Assembly (NCBI GenBank): GCA_041389565.1
Contig: JAWKRP010000036.1
Span: 22,413-86,412 of the forward strand
Direction of reading: 5' to 3'
DNA from: JACKEQ01 sp041389565
GTDB taxonomy: Bacteria; Myxococcota_A; UBA796; GCA-2862545
DNA: 64,000 nt
The stretch's first letter is position 1. The number at the start of each line of letters is the position of its first letter. A model generated the notes under the pieces. The model did not search any database, was not told the origin of the DNA, and saw nothing but the letters and a program-made list of their open reading frames with translations. The translations under genes were made by a program, and so were the position numbers. Below, piece after piece: positions 25,631 to 34,602 of this stretch.

Positions 25631-27475
25631 ATGGACACCGAATCCCTGGTCGACAAGTACTGCCCCGACGCACACTCCGCGCCCATCACCGCGGCTGCGT
25701 ACGACTCCCAGAGCGGCGCGTCGATCACGGCCGACGAGTGGGGAACGGTCGCCATCACGCGTCCCGGAGAGCGCTACCCCACCATCGTGTTCGACATGGG
25801 CGCGCCCGTGCACGGCGCGGTCGCGGTGGTGAACGGCGGGTCGCTCGTGGCGGTCGGCGACGACAACGGCGCGGTCGCGGTCTACAACACGTGGGACGGC
25901 TCCTGTGTGTTCGAGGATCTCCGCGAGGGTCCCGCCGGAGAGGCCCGTGCGATGCGGGCGCTCGCGTTCAACCCCCGCGGAACGGTCCTCGCCAGCCTGT
26001 CGATCGACGGCATCATCCGCATCTTCGACATCCAGCGCTGGGAGCGTGTCGCCAACTACCAGGGGTTCGCCGGCGAGAGCCTGCAGTTCGACGACGCGGG
26101 CGAGCGTCTGCTCGCGATGGACAACCTCGGGCAGCCGAAGCTGCTCGATCTCCTGTCGCACGAGCAGATCGACCTCGAGATGGTGCCGGGTGGCGTGCGG
26201 ATCGCCACGTACACGCCCGACTTCCGCAAGGTCATCACGATGGGCCAGGGCGGCATCACCATCATCGAGCTGCCGTCCGGACGCATCGAGAACAGCTTCA
26301 CGGCACGCGGCTCCTCCGGCATGCACGCCATCATCATCCACCCCGACGGCGCCGAGCTCGGAGCGGTCACCGGGCGCAGCGTGCACCGGTTCAGCCTGCC
26401 CGATCTGTCGCCTGCGGGCTCCGACAAGCACGGCGCACCCACACCCACGGGCGCGGCCTACTGGGACCACACGGGCGTCGTCGTGGGCGGCACGGATGGC
26501 CTGCTGCACCGGCCGGGATCGAAGCAGTCGCTCGAGCCGGTCGTGTGCGTGGGCGGATTCGGCGAGCACCGCGTGGCCGTGCACGGCACCCGCATCGCGG
26601 TGTGGCACAAGAACCGCCAGAAGCGCCCGTTCAAGAGCCCGAAGCGCTTCCTCGAGGTGCGGATCGACCGCGATGGCCGGCTCGTCGCGGGGCTGCCCGA
26701 CGACAACAGCGGTGTGCACCTGTTCGAGGCGCGCACGGGCCGCTTCCTGTTCGACGCCGGGCTCGACACCGCGAACACGCCCAAGATGGAGATCGGCGGC
26801 GCCATCTTCGCCACGCAGCTCACGGCGGGCGACGGCATGCGGTGGTACGACCTGCGGGCGAACGCCACGTTCGAGCTGCCGTGGGTGAAGAACTTCGCGC
26901 TGTCGGGGTCGGGCACGTGGCTCGGTGTGGTCACGCCCGCCGGAACCGTACGCATCCTCGACCCCACCACCGGCAAGGATGCCCTCCCCTCCCCCGAGCC
27001 CCTCGCAGACGTGCCGGTCACGCTGCTGTCGTTCGTGAACCGGGCGCCCATCCTGCTCGTGATGGACGAAGAGGGCGTGCTCGGCGTGTACGACCTCACG
27101 GAGAGCGTGAAGCAGGAGATCCCGGCCGTCGGGAAAGACGTGCTCGACTTCAACGTGCCGGTCGACCGCCTGTGGGGCATCACGGGCGGGCGCTACGCGG
27201 CCGTGCGGTTCCAGGAGCCCGAGAAGGGCACGGCCACCGTGATCTACGTCGATCTCAAGCGCGGCGAGGTGATCGCCGAGATCCCGAACCTGCTCCCGTA
27301 CGCCTGGGTCGACCCCGAGACGGGGAACGTCGTGCAGCCCGCTCGCGGCGGCGCGATCCTCGACCTCGACATGAAGGGCAACGAGGAGCGCATCCTGCGG
27401 GCGCTCCCCGAAGGCGAGTGGATCGCGTTCTCGCACCAGGGAATCCTCGACCGGTCCGACGGCGTCGACCTCTGA
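25631..27475 (+). CDS. WD40-like beta-propeller protein
   Basis: The 614-residue protein has a GGGGGG ribosome site before the ATG. Several WD-type units are visible: AHSAPITAAAYDSQSGASIT, ALAFNPRGTVLASLSIDGII (ending RIFDIQRWERV), and later VTPAGTVRILDPTTG. Up to fourteen blades in two propellers would fit the length. No signal peptide or catalytic motif is seen. Propeller proteins of this kind often follow PknB kinases in myxobacteria and may be scaffolds or substrates. The gap to the kinase gene is 61 bp. Confidence 0.8.
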   Translation: MDTESLVDKYCPDAHSAPITAAAYDSQSGASITADEWGTVAITRPGERYPTIVFDMGAPVHGAVAVVNGGSLVAVGDDNGAVAVYNTWDGSCVFEDLREGPAGEARAMRALAFNPRGTVLASLSIDGIIRIFDIQRWERVANYQGFAGESLQFDDAGERLLAMDNLGQPKLLDLLSHEQIDLEMVPGGVRIATYTPDFRKVITMGQGGITIIELPSGRIENSFTARGSSGMHAIIIHPDGAELGAVTGRSVHRFSLPDLSPAGSDKHGAPTPTGAAYWDHTGVVVGGTDGLLHRPGSKQSLEPVVCVGGFGEHRVAVHGTRIAVWHKNRQKRPFKSPKRFLEVRIDRDGRLVAGLPDDNSGVHLFEARTGRFLFDAGLDTANTPKMEIGGAIFATQLTAGDGMRWYDLRANATFELPWVKNFALSGSGTWLGVVTPAGTVRILDPTTGKDALPSPEPLADVPVTLLSFVNRAPILLVMDEEGVLGVYDLTESVKQEIPAVGKDVLDFNVPVDRLWGITGGRYAAVRFQEPEKGTATVIYVDLKRGEVIAEIPNLLPYAWVDPETGNVVQPARGGAILDLDMKGNEERILRALPEGEWIAFSHQGILDRSDGVDL

Positions 27476-27502
27476 GGCACGGTCGGCCGCCTCGGCCACA
27501 GA

Positions 27503-27516
27503 GTTGACGAGTCAAC
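27503..27516. promoter_or_regulatory. Palindrome GTTGAC-GA-GTCAAC upstream of the penicillin-binding protein gene
   Basis: This is a perfect 6-bp inverted repeat with a 2-bp spacer, 120 nt before the likely start. TTGACG inside it resembles a -35 box, but no suitably spaced -10 box follows. A regulator site is plausible. Confidence 0.4.
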
Positions 27517-27541
27517 ACCACACCTCGTCCTCTGAATGAGA

Positions 27542-27547
27542 TAGAAT
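27542..27547 (+). promoter_or_regulatory. Putative -10 element (TAGAAT) upstream of the penicillin-binding protein gene
   Basis: GATAGAATGG matches the GATAGAnTGG context seen at 17198 and 63488. If used, transcription would start near 27554, which favours ATG 27624 over the ATG at 27546 as the translation start. Confidence 0.45.
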
Positions 27548-27623
27548 GGAGGCACCGGGAGCGACCGCACCCGGCCCCGCTCGACGTCCGTCGGCCTCCC
27601 CTCTCCTGCCCCGGCGCCCGCCC

Positions 27624-30167
27624 ATGACCCCTCCGAAGAAGACCCCCGCGCGCAAGCCGCGCGCCGCGTCGTCCGACCCGACGTCCGCGAAGCCCACCCG
27701 CGCGAAGAAGGCGGCCGAGCCGAAGACCGCGTCGAAGTCCACATCGAAGACGTCCGCGAAGACCTCCGCGTCGAAGACGTCCGCGAAGACCGAGGCCGGC
27801 ACGTCCGTGAAGACGAGGTCCACGCGCAAGGCGACGGGCGACACCGCGAAGCGGATGGCGGCGAAGAAGACCTCGTCGCGAAAGCCCGTGACCGTCGCGC
27901 GCGAGCCGTTCAACCTGCGCCGCGCGCTCCTGAAGGAGGCGTTCACGTGGGGAGCCGGGCTCGCCGTGGGGCTCACGATCACCGGCGGACTGCTGTGGAT
28001 GCGCGCCAAGGGCGACGTCACCGGGTACCTCGCGGCCCCGCCACGTACCGTGCCGGGCGTCATCTGGTCGGCACCCATGGCCCTCGAGCCCGGCCAGGCC
28101 GCGTCGCTCTCGAGCCTCGCCGGCGACCTGCTGGCGGCCGGCTACGAGCGTGTGGACCAGGTCCGCGAGGTGCAGGGCAGCCGCGCCGGCGAGTTCGCCG
28201 TCCGACCCGATGGGCTCGACATCTGGACGAACCCCGCGCCCGGCATCCCCGGTGGGCGCACCCGCCTGCGCATCGAAGACGGACGGATCGCGAGCGGGGC
28301 GCCTGCCGTGCTGCGTCCCACCGTGCTCGCGACCATCGGTGAGTGGGAAGGTCGGCGCGCCGATGTCGACCTCTCGGAGATCTCGCCCGACATCGAGCCC
28401 GCGCTGCTCTCGATGGAAGACCAGCGCTTCCGCGAGCACAGCGGCATCGACCCGTGGGGGCTCGCCCGTGCCGTGCTCCACAACCTCGCGGGCAACGGCA
28501 GCCCCGGCGGGAGCACGCTCACACAGCAGCTCGCGAAGAACCTGTTCCTGTCGAGCGAGCACACGCTCCGGCGGAAGGTCCGCGAGGTGTTCTTCGCGGC
28601 CGCGCTCGAGTCGGAGCTGTCGAAAGACGAGCTGCTCGCGCTGTATCTCGAGGAGGTCTACCTCGGGCAGATGGGCGGCGTGCCGCTGTACGGCATCGAG
28701 TCCGCCTCGCGCGCGTGGTTCGGGAAGAGCCCCGCACGGCTCGAGCTCCACGAGGTCGCCACGATCATCGGCGTGATCCCGGCCCCGAACCGGTTCAACC
28801 CGAAGCGCCACCCGGAAGCCGCCGTCGAGCGCCGCAACCTCGTGCTCGACCAGATGGCGCGCATGGGCGTCACCGCGAAGGACCGCGTGGAGGTCGCCAA
28901 GCAGCAGCCGCTCGTGCTCACGGGAGCGCTCCCGGGCGCCATCCGCCGGGCACCCTGGGCGGTGGACTTCGCGGTCGACCACGCCGAGCGGCACGTGGGC
29001 GAAGGGGCCCTCGCCAGCCGGGGCTATCAGGTGCACACCTCCATCCAGCCCCTGCTGCAGCGGGCCGCGGAGGGTGCGGTCGCCGACGGCATGGCCGAGC
29101 TGGACGCCGACTACCCCAAGGCCGCGGGCGCCCAGGTCGCGCTCGTGGCCGTGAGGGTGTCCGACGGTGCCATCGTCGCGATGGTCGGCAGCCGGAACTA
29201 CGCCGAGAGCCCCTACAACCGCGCGGTGAATGCGTGGCGCCAGGCGGGCTCCACCGTGAAACCCCTCACCCTGCTCGCCGCGTTCGATCGCGACAGCTCG
29301 CTCACCCCGGTGTCGCACATCCTCGACGAGCCGATCACCCGGCGCATCGACGGGAAGTCGTGGACCCCCCACAACTACGACAACACGTTCATGGGCGAGA
29401 TCACGCTCCGCAAGGCCATCGAGACCAGCCGGAACATCCCGGCGGTCAAGCTCGCCGAAGGCGTCGGGCCCGAGCGTCTCCAGGCGTTCTACCGCAGCTC
29501 CGGCCTGTCCCGCGCCACGCACCTGCCCAGCGCCGCGCTCGGCGGCTTCGAGACCACCCCGCTCGAGCTCGCCACGGCCTACACCGCCTTCCCGGGCGGC
29601 GGCACGGTCCACGAGAGCTGGATCGTCGACGCCATCGCGGAGCCGAACGGAGAGGTCGTGCTCGACCTGCATCCCGACGACCACCCCCTCGCCACCGCGC
29701 GCGCGGCGAGCCTCGCCACGTCCGTCCTGCACGGCGTGATCGAGCGCGGCACCGGCGCGCACGCCAAGGACTTCGGCGTCTCCGGCAATGTCGGGGGGAA
29801 GACCGGCACCACGAGCGACTACCGCGACGCCTGGTTCGTCGGGTTCACCGAGGAGCTCGCGGTCGCCGTGTGGGTCGGCCGGGACCGCGGCGAGGTCGGG
29901 CTCTCCGGGAGTCGTGCGGCGCTCCCCACGTGGGCCCGGTTCGTCGCGGCGTCGGGCTCGCTGAACCGCCCGTCCAGCCTGCCGGACGGCCTCGTGGCCG
30001 TGGAGGTGTGCGCCGAGTCGAGCCAGCCGGCCCGACCCGAGTGCGAGACCACCTACACCGAGACGTTCCCCGAAGGTGCCGTCCCGAAGGGCCGCTGCGA
30101 CCAGCACGGCGGGCCCATCGTCGACATGGGGCGCGCGCTCGGGAAGCTGTTCAGCCCCGACCGATGA
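27624..30167 (+). CDS. Class A penicillin-binding protein (PBP1-like) with histone-like basic tail
   Basis: The 847-residue bifunctional cell-wall synthase has four parts. First is an intracellular tail of ~95 residues rich in Lys, Ala, Ser and Thr. A membrane helix follows at about 105-127 and a ~110-residue segment resembling a UB2H-like docking domain comes next. The GT51 glycosyltransferase has E265DQRFREHSGID and GGSTLTQQLAKNLFL. The transpeptidase has S543TVK, SRN and KTGTT. All catalytic motifs are intact. An in-frame ATG at 27546 would lengthen the tail by 26 residues. The 3' end overlaps the convergent transketolase gene by 17 nt. Confidence 0.93.
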   Translation: MTPPKKTPARKPRAASSDPTSAKPTRAKKAAEPKTASKSTSKTSAKTSASKTSAKTEAGTSVKTRSTRKATGDTAKRMAAKKTSSRKPVTVAREPFNLRRALLKEAFTWGAGLAVGLTITGGLLWMRAKGDVTGYLAAPPRTVPGVIWSAPMALEPGQAASLSSLAGDLLAAGYERVDQVREVQGSRAGEFAVRPDGLDIWTNPAPGIPGGRTRLRIEDGRIASGAPAVLRPTVLATIGEWEGRRADVDLSEISPDIEPALLSMEDQRFREHSGIDPWGLARAVLHNLAGNGSPGGSTLTQQLAKNLFLSSEHTLRRKVREVFFAAALESELSKDELLALYLEEVYLGQMGGVPLYGIESASRAWFGKSPARLELHEVATIIGVIPAPNRFNPKRHPEAAVERRNLVLDQMARMGVTAKDRVEVAKQQPLVLTGALPGAIRRAPWAVDFAVDHAERHVGEGALASRGYQVHTSIQPLLQRAAEGAVADGMAELDADYPKAAGAQVALVAVRVSDGAIVAMVGSRNYAESPYNRAVNAWRQAGSTVKPLTLLAAFDRDSSLTPVSHILDEPITRRIDGKSWTPHNYDNTFMGEITLRKAIETSRNIPAVKLAEGVGPERLQAFYRSSGLSRATHLPSAALGGFETTPLELATAYTAFPGGGTVHESWIVDAIAEPNGEVVLDLHPDDHPLATARAASLATSVLHGVIERGTGAHAKDFGVSGNVGGKTGTTSDYRDAWFVGFTEELAVAVWVGRDRGEVGLSGSRAALPTWARFVAASGSLNRPSSLPDGLVAVEVCAESSQPARPECETTYTETFPEGAVPKGRCDQHGGPIVDMGRALGKLFSPDR

Positions 30168-32103
30168 GCGCGAGGGCGCGGTCGGCGACCGAAGCCCCCG
30201 TGAACCCGAACTTCTCGGCGAGCACCTCAGCCGGAGCGGACGCGCCGAACGTGTCGATGCCCACGCTCGTCCCGTTCTCGCCGATCCAGCGCTCCCAGCC
30301 GAGCGTCACACCGGCCTCGACACTCACGCGCGGCACGCCCTTCGGCAGCACGGACGCCTTGTAGTCGGCCGCCTGCTCCCAGAACAGCTCGCGGCACGGC
30401 AGGCTCACCACGCGGGAAGCGACGCCCTTCGCAGCCAGCACCCGCTGGGCCTCCATGCAGGTCTCGACCTCGGAGCCCGTGCCCATCAACACGACCGCCG
30501 GCGCACCGTCGCAGTCGGACAGCACGTACCCGCCGCGCTCGGCCTTCGTGGCGCAGTCGGCCGCCAGCGTCGGCAGGCCCTGACGGGTCAGGATCAGCGA
30601 CGTGGGCCCGGTGGTGCGCGCCAGCGCGGCCTTCCACGCGGCGATGGTCTCCTGGGCATCCGCCGGACGCCACACCTGCACGTTCGGGATCGCCCGCAGG
30701 GCCAGCATCGTCGAGATCGGCTGGTGCGTCGGGCCGTCTTCGCCGAGGAAGATCGAGTCGTGCGTGTAGATGTAGACCACGCGCTGGCCCATGAGCGCGG
30801 CGAGGCGCAGGGCCGGGCGCTGGTAGTCGTGGAACATCAGGAACGTCGCGCCGTACGGGATGGCGCCGCCGTGCAGCGCGATGCCGTTGCAGATCGCGCC
30901 CATCGCGTGCTCGCGGACGCCGAAGTCGATCGTCTGGGCGTTGGCGAACTGGTCGGGCGTGAAGTGCGGCGTGCCGAGCTTCGTGCCGTTCGACCCCGCG
31001 AGGTCGGCGCTGCCGCCGATGACGAAGGGCGCCTGCTTCACGATGGCCTTCAGGCACGCCTCGCTGGACTGACGGGTGGCCAGGCCCTTGCCCGTCTCGA
31101 ACGCCGGCCACTCGGTGAGCGCGTTGATCTTCGCGCCGTCGGCCGCCAGGAACGCGCGGAAGCGGTCGGCGTCGGGATGCGCGGCGACGCGGGCCTCCCA
31201 CGCCTGGCGCTCCTTCCCGGACGAGTGGAATGCCTCGCGTGCGCCCGGGAGGATCGCGAACTTCGCGTCGGGGTCGAGCCCGATGGCGCGCTTGGTCGCT
31301 GCGACCTCGGCGTCACCGAGGGCCTTGCCGTGCACCGCCGAGGTGCCGGCGTACTTCGGCGAGCCGTTCCCGATGACGGTGCGGCAGCAGATCAGGCTCG
31401 GGTGGCTCGTCTCCTGGGCGTTCTGGATGGCCTTCGCGATGGCTTCCGGGTCGTGCCCGTCGACCCGCTGGATGTGCCAGCCCATGGCCGCCAGGCGCGC
31501 GCCGGCGTCTTCGGTGAACGCGATCTCGGTGCCGCCGTCGATCGTGATGCTGTTGTCGTCGTACAGGTAGATCAGGCGCGACAGCTTGAGGTGCCCGGCC
31601 ACCGACGCCGCTTCGGACGCGATGCCCTCCATCAGGTCGCCGTCGGACACGATCGCGTACGTGTAGTGGTCGCACAGCTCGGCACCGAACGTCTCGCGGA
31701 GGTAGCGCTCGGCCAGCGCCATGCCCACACCCGTCGCGAAGCCCTGGCCCAGCGGACCGGTGGTGGTCTCGACGCCCGCCGTGTGGCCGACCTCCGGATG
31801 CCCCGGCGTGCGGCTGCCCCACTGGCGGAACGCCTTGATGTCGTCGAGCGTGACGTCGAACCCGGCGAGGTGGAGCAGGCTGTACAGCAGCATCGAGCCG
31901 TGCCCGGCCGACAGCACGAACCGATCGCGGTCGGGCCAGTCGGGGTTCGCGGGGTCGTACTTCAGGAACCGCGTCCACAGCACGGCCGCCATGTCGGCGG
32001 CCCCCATGGGCATGCCCGGGTGACCGGAGTTCGCCGCCTGGACGGCGTCCATGGCGAGACCCTTGATGGTCTTCACGACACTGTTGTGGCTGTCGGACGT
32101 CAT
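30151..32103 (-). CDS. tkt: Transketolase
   Basis: The 650-residue enzyme transfers two-carbon ketol units in the pentose phosphate pathway, using thiamine diphosphate. ATG 32103 has AAGGAG five nt upstream. Visible motifs are HGSMLLYSLLHLAG, GPLGQGFATGVGMALAERY, the cofactor-binding SDGDLMEGI with DDNSITIDG, the transketolase signature region FGVREHAMGAICNG, and HDSIFLGEDGPTHQP. Length is normal. Its last codons overlap the penicillin-binding protein gene on the other strand (30151-30167). It is a single-gene unit by spacing. Confidence 0.97.
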   Translation of the reverse strand: MTSDSHNSVVKTIKGLAMDAVQAANSGHPGMPMGAADMAAVLWTRFLKYDPANPDWPDRDRFVLSAGHGSMLLYSLLHLAGFDVTLDDIKAFRQWGSRTPGHPEVGHTAGVETTTGPLGQGFATGVGMALAERYLRETFGAELCDHYTYAIVSDGDLMEGIASEAASVAGHLKLSRLIYLYDDNSITIDGGTEIAFTEDAGARLAAMGWHIQRVDGHDPEAIAKAIQNAQETSHPSLICCRTVIGNGSPKYAGTSAVHGKALGDAEVAATKRAIGLDPDAKFAILPGAREAFHSSGKERQAWEARVAAHPDADRFRAFLAADGAKINALTEWPAFETGKGLATRQSSEACLKAIVKQAPFVIGGSADLAGSNGTKLGTPHFTPDQFANAQTIDFGVREHAMGAICNGIALHGGAIPYGATFLMFHDYQRPALRLAALMGQRVVYIYTHDSIFLGEDGPTHQPISTMLALRAIPNVQVWRPADAQETIAAWKAALARTTGPTSLILTRQGLPTLAADCATKAERGGYVLSDCDGAPAVVLMGTGSEVETCMEAQRVLAAKGVASRVVSLPCRELFWEQAADYKASVLPKGVPRVSVEAGVTLGWERWIGENGTSVGIDTFGASAPAEVLAEKFGFTGASVADRALALIGRG

Positions 32104-32275
32104 CGACTCTCCTTGCGCGGGGTCGGAGGGTATGCCGGACCGGAGCCCGTCACCACCCATCGACGCGCAGCGGCACGCAGAGCCCCGTCCGCGACGCACC
32201 GGCACGGGAGACCCTGAGGATCCTCGTGGCGCCAGGGAGATTGCACGCGCCGCAGCCGCGGTGCGCGCGGCCCGC

Positions 32276-32617
32276 TCAGCCGGCGTTCAGGCAGACCGCG
32301 AACGCCGAGAGCTCGTCGCCGCACGCGGTCACGGTCGGCCGACCGTCGACGTCGCAGGTGACGGCCTCGCCTTCGCTGCACGTCAGCACGGCTTCGTACT
32401 CCGTGCCGCAGCCGCCCGCGCGCAGGCCCTCGCAGGTGCTCGTACAGTCCGCCTCGTCCGCCGGACCGTTCGAGCAGTCTGCGGCCACGGTGGCGACGCA
32501 GCCGGACTCGCAGGCGGTGGGCCCGGTTCCGGGATCGGTGTCGGTGTCGGTGTCGGTGTCTTCGGGATCCGAGCCTCCGCCACAGCCGACGAGCAGGAGC
32601 AGGAACAGCGCGCGCAT
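32276..32617 (-). CDS. Small Cys-rich lipoprotein
   Basis: The 113-residue product starts at ATG 32617 behind GGAGGT. The leader MRALFLLLLVGC lipidates Cys12. A short acidic linker (DPEDTDTDTDTDPG) leads to a domain with ten Cys, including CESGC, CTSTC, CGTEYE and VTCDV, probably all in disulfides. I do not recognise the fold. It lies 70 bp downstream of the CCY-motif genes and could be part of the same transcript. It shares their disulfide-rich, exported character but not their motif. Confidence 0.7.
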   Translation of the reverse strand: MRALFLLLLVGCGGGSDPEDTDTDTDTDPGTGPTACESGCVATVAADCSNGPADEADCTSTCEGLRAGGCGTEYEAVLTCSEGEAVTCDVDGRPTVTACGDELSAFAVCLNAG

Positions 32618-32686
32618 GGAACCTCCGGCGCGACCATCGCACGCGGATGCCAGCGACGGACCCGTCTCCACCGAGACCCCCGAGCA

Positions 32687-33538
32687 TCAATGGCGCCACT
32701 CGCTCGGGCCCGCCTTCTGAACGCGACCTTCGTAGCAGCACTGGAAGCGCTCGACCCCGACCAACCCCATCAGCTGGTCGTGGGCATGCACGTTCGTCGC
32801 GCACTGCGGGAGCTCCGCGTCGGGGGCGGACGACGGGAACGGCGGGATGCAGACGCGGGCCCGCGACTCGGTGCGGGCGTCGAAGTCCCGAAGGGACGGA
32901 CCCGTTCCGCCATCGGCGTCCCGCTGGTGGGACGGCGCCCGATACCTCGGACCCGCCACGACCTCGATGGCACGGCAGGCCGAGTAGCAACACCCGGTCT
33001 GCGGGTCGGTCCCCCAGTCCGAGGTGTACATCGCGGACGCGGTGGCGTTGAACGCCAGCGGGGGCAGGCTCTCGGGCGGGAAGGGCGACGGCTTCGACGG
33101 CTCCTGGATGCCCCGCCGCTCCGGCCGCGTATCCGCCTCGGTCGCCCCACACGCTTCGGGGCCCAGGGCGCCGCTCAGCGTCCGACACTCGTACTCCGGG
33201 ATCGTGTCGATGGGACAGCCCCACAGGGCGTTCGGTCCCGGGAGCTCGTCGGTGCAGCGCGAGTAGCAGCAGCTCGCGGTCTCCGGGCCCTCGCGCGCGA
33301 GCTGCGTCAGCGCATCGTCGTACTGGAGGTGCTCCCTGAAGAGCATCCGGCGCCCGTCCCGCGAGAACGGACCGTTCACCACCGGGTCGACGGGGGCCCA
33401 GCGGGGCTGGAGGAACCGATCCGGGATCGTCGATGGGCAGGAGCCGTTCGCCGCGTCCCATCCCTCGGGGAGCCCGCACACGGCGACCCGCTCGCACTCC
33501 GACGTGGCCGCGACGGCCACCAGCGCGAGCGCGATCAC
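32687..33538 (-). CDS. CCY-repeat exported protein, copy C
   Basis: The 283-residue product starts at GTG 33538; this start is supported by the paralogue B start and by a GTGA overlap with a small upstream ORF. A leader (VIALALVAVAATSEC) ends in a possible lipobox or cleavage site. Three Cys-Cys-Tyr motifs lie at residues 90, 183 and 267 (CCYSRC, CCYSAC, CCYEGR). Shared blocks with copies A and B are VAVCGLP, CPIDTIPEYEC, ACGATEADT and SSAPDAELPQCA. It lacks the ferritin-like domain of copy A. The family is unknown to me; a disulfide- or metal-rich surface protein is likely. Confidence 0.7.
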   Translation of the reverse strand: MIALALVAVAATSECERVAVCGLPEGWDAANGSCPSTIPDRFLQPRWAPVDPVVNGPFSRDGRRMLFREHLQYDDALTQLAREGPETASCCYSRCTDELPGPNALWGCPIDTIPEYECRTLSGALGPEACGATEADTRPERRGIQEPSKPSPFPPESLPPLAFNATASAMYTSDWGTDPQTGCCYSACRAIEVVAGPRYRAPSHQRDADGGTGPSLRDFDARTESRARVCIPPFPSSAPDAELPQCATNVHAHDQLMGLVGVERFQCCYEGRVQKAGPSEWRH

Positions 33539-33594
33539 CGCTCGGCCCGCTCGTGCGCGCGCCGGGGACGTTCCATCAGGACCAGCGCGTGCAT
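33535..33594 (-). CDS. 19-residue leader ORF coupled to CCY protein C
   Basis: GGAGGT (33598-33603) sits 3 nt before ATG 33594. The 19-codon ORF, rich in Arg, ends in TGA overlapping the GTG of the next gene (GTGA). Copy C itself has no ribosome site. The peptide may simply load ribosomes, as proposed for the leader at 5127. Confidence 0.4.
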   Translation of the reverse strand: MHALVLMERPRRAHERAER

Positions 33595-33798
33595 CCCACC
33601 TCCGCCGGGATTGTCGCACGAACGCGCCGGCGCTGACTCCTCCCCGAAGCTCCGCGCGCAATCGCGCTGTGCGCTTCGGTCGGCCGAGACGAGCGTGTCG
33701 AAGGCGTCCGCGTTGGGAGGTCCGACGTCGTCTTCCGACGTCGGCAGAAGAACTCGTCTGGAAAACGGGCGACACTCCGCATCGAGGCGCACGGCCCG
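33595..33798. other. Intergenic spacer between CCY copies B and C
   Basis: This is 204 bp without a convincing gene. It contains the 14-mer CGCTGACTCCTCCC (33631-33644) shared with the repeat at 1.3 kb, a direct repeat of TCCGACGTCG near 33720-33742, and the ribosome site of the 19-residue leader ORF. It breaks the otherwise overlapping operon, and a promoter for copy C could lie here. Confidence 0.4.
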
Positions 33799-34602
33799 CT
33801 ACTCGACCCGCCCCTCGTAGCAGCACATGGAGCCCACGAGCCCCACCAGCCCCATCACCTGGTCGTGGAGGCGCACGTTCACCGCGCACTGTGGGATCTC
33901 CTCGTCGGGCGCGGATGACTCGAAGGGTGGCATGCACTCACGCACGCGTCTCTCCTCGGACAGGTCGCTCGGGAGCTTTCGCGAAGGTGCGCGAAACCGT
34001 CGCCCGGGCACGACCTCGATGGCCTGGCATCCGGTGTAGCAGCACGCGAAGTCCGAGCCCCGGTACGCCCCGTACCTCTCGGACACCGCCGGATCGTACG
34101 GGAGCGGCGGACGGCTCGCGTCGGCCCCCGCCGCGTCGGTCCCGTCCGCGACGGGCGGCTGCCACGGGACTCCCGGGGGCCTGCGCGTCGGCTGCGTATC
34201 GAGCTCGGTCGCGCCGCACCGATCGGGACCCGGGGGATCCTGCACCAGGCGACACTCGTGCCGGTGGACGGAGTCGACCGGGCAGCTCCACACGGTGTTC
34301 AACCCGGGAAGCTCCTCGGCGCAGCGGGAGTAGCAGCACGTGGCCGTCTCGGCGCCGTGTCGGACGCGCTGCGTGAGCGCCGCGTCGTACCGGAGCTGGT
34401 CGGTGAACAGGAACTCACGGGCGTCCTGGAACATCGGAGAGAACCCGAGGTCGTTGGGCAACCGACGGATCTGCTCGAACCGACCCAGGGTCTCCGAGCA
34501 GGACCCCGGCGACGCTTGCCAGCCGTCCGGGAGCCCGCAGACGGCGACCCGATCGCACGCGGACGCCCCGAGCACGGCCAGCCACAGGCCGGCCCCGATC
34601 AC
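33799..34602 (-). CDS. CCY-repeat exported protein, copy B
   Basis: The 267-residue paralogue of copy C starts at GTG 34602, overlapping the stop of copy A as GTGA. The leader is VIGAGLWLAVLGASAC. CCY motifs lie at residues 89 (CCYSRC), 187 (CCYTGC) and 260 (CCYEGR). Conserved blocks match copy C closely: CDRVAVCGLPDGW, CPVDSVHRHEC, RCGATELDT, SSAPDEEIPQCAVNV and HDQVMGLVG. No enzymatic motif is recognised. Similarity to C is higher than to A, so B and C probably arose from the most recent duplication. Confidence 0.75.
   Translation of the reverse strand: MIGAGLWLAVLGASACDRVAVCGLPDGWQASPGSCSETLGRFEQIRRLPNDLGFSPMFQDAREFLFTDQLRYDAALTQRVRHGAETATCCYSRCAEELPGLNTVWSCPVDSVHRHECRLVQDPPGPDRCGATELDTQPTRRPPGVPWQPPVADGTDAAGADASRPPLPYDPAVSERYGAYRGSDFACCYTGCQAIEVVPGRRFRAPSRKLPSDLSEERRVRECMPPFESSAPDEEIPQCAVNVRLHDQVMGLVGLVGSMCCYEGRVE

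Noticed and set aside
27546..27623. Upstream in-frame ATG for the penicillin-binding protein
   Set aside because: It overlaps a likely -10 element and has no ribosome site. ATG 27624 is preferred, though the choice is not certain.
33535..33792. Longer version of the leader ORF upstream of CCY copy C (85 codons)
   Set aside because: Only the last 19 codons follow a strong ribosome site. The upstream part overlaps spacer repeats and shows no domain.
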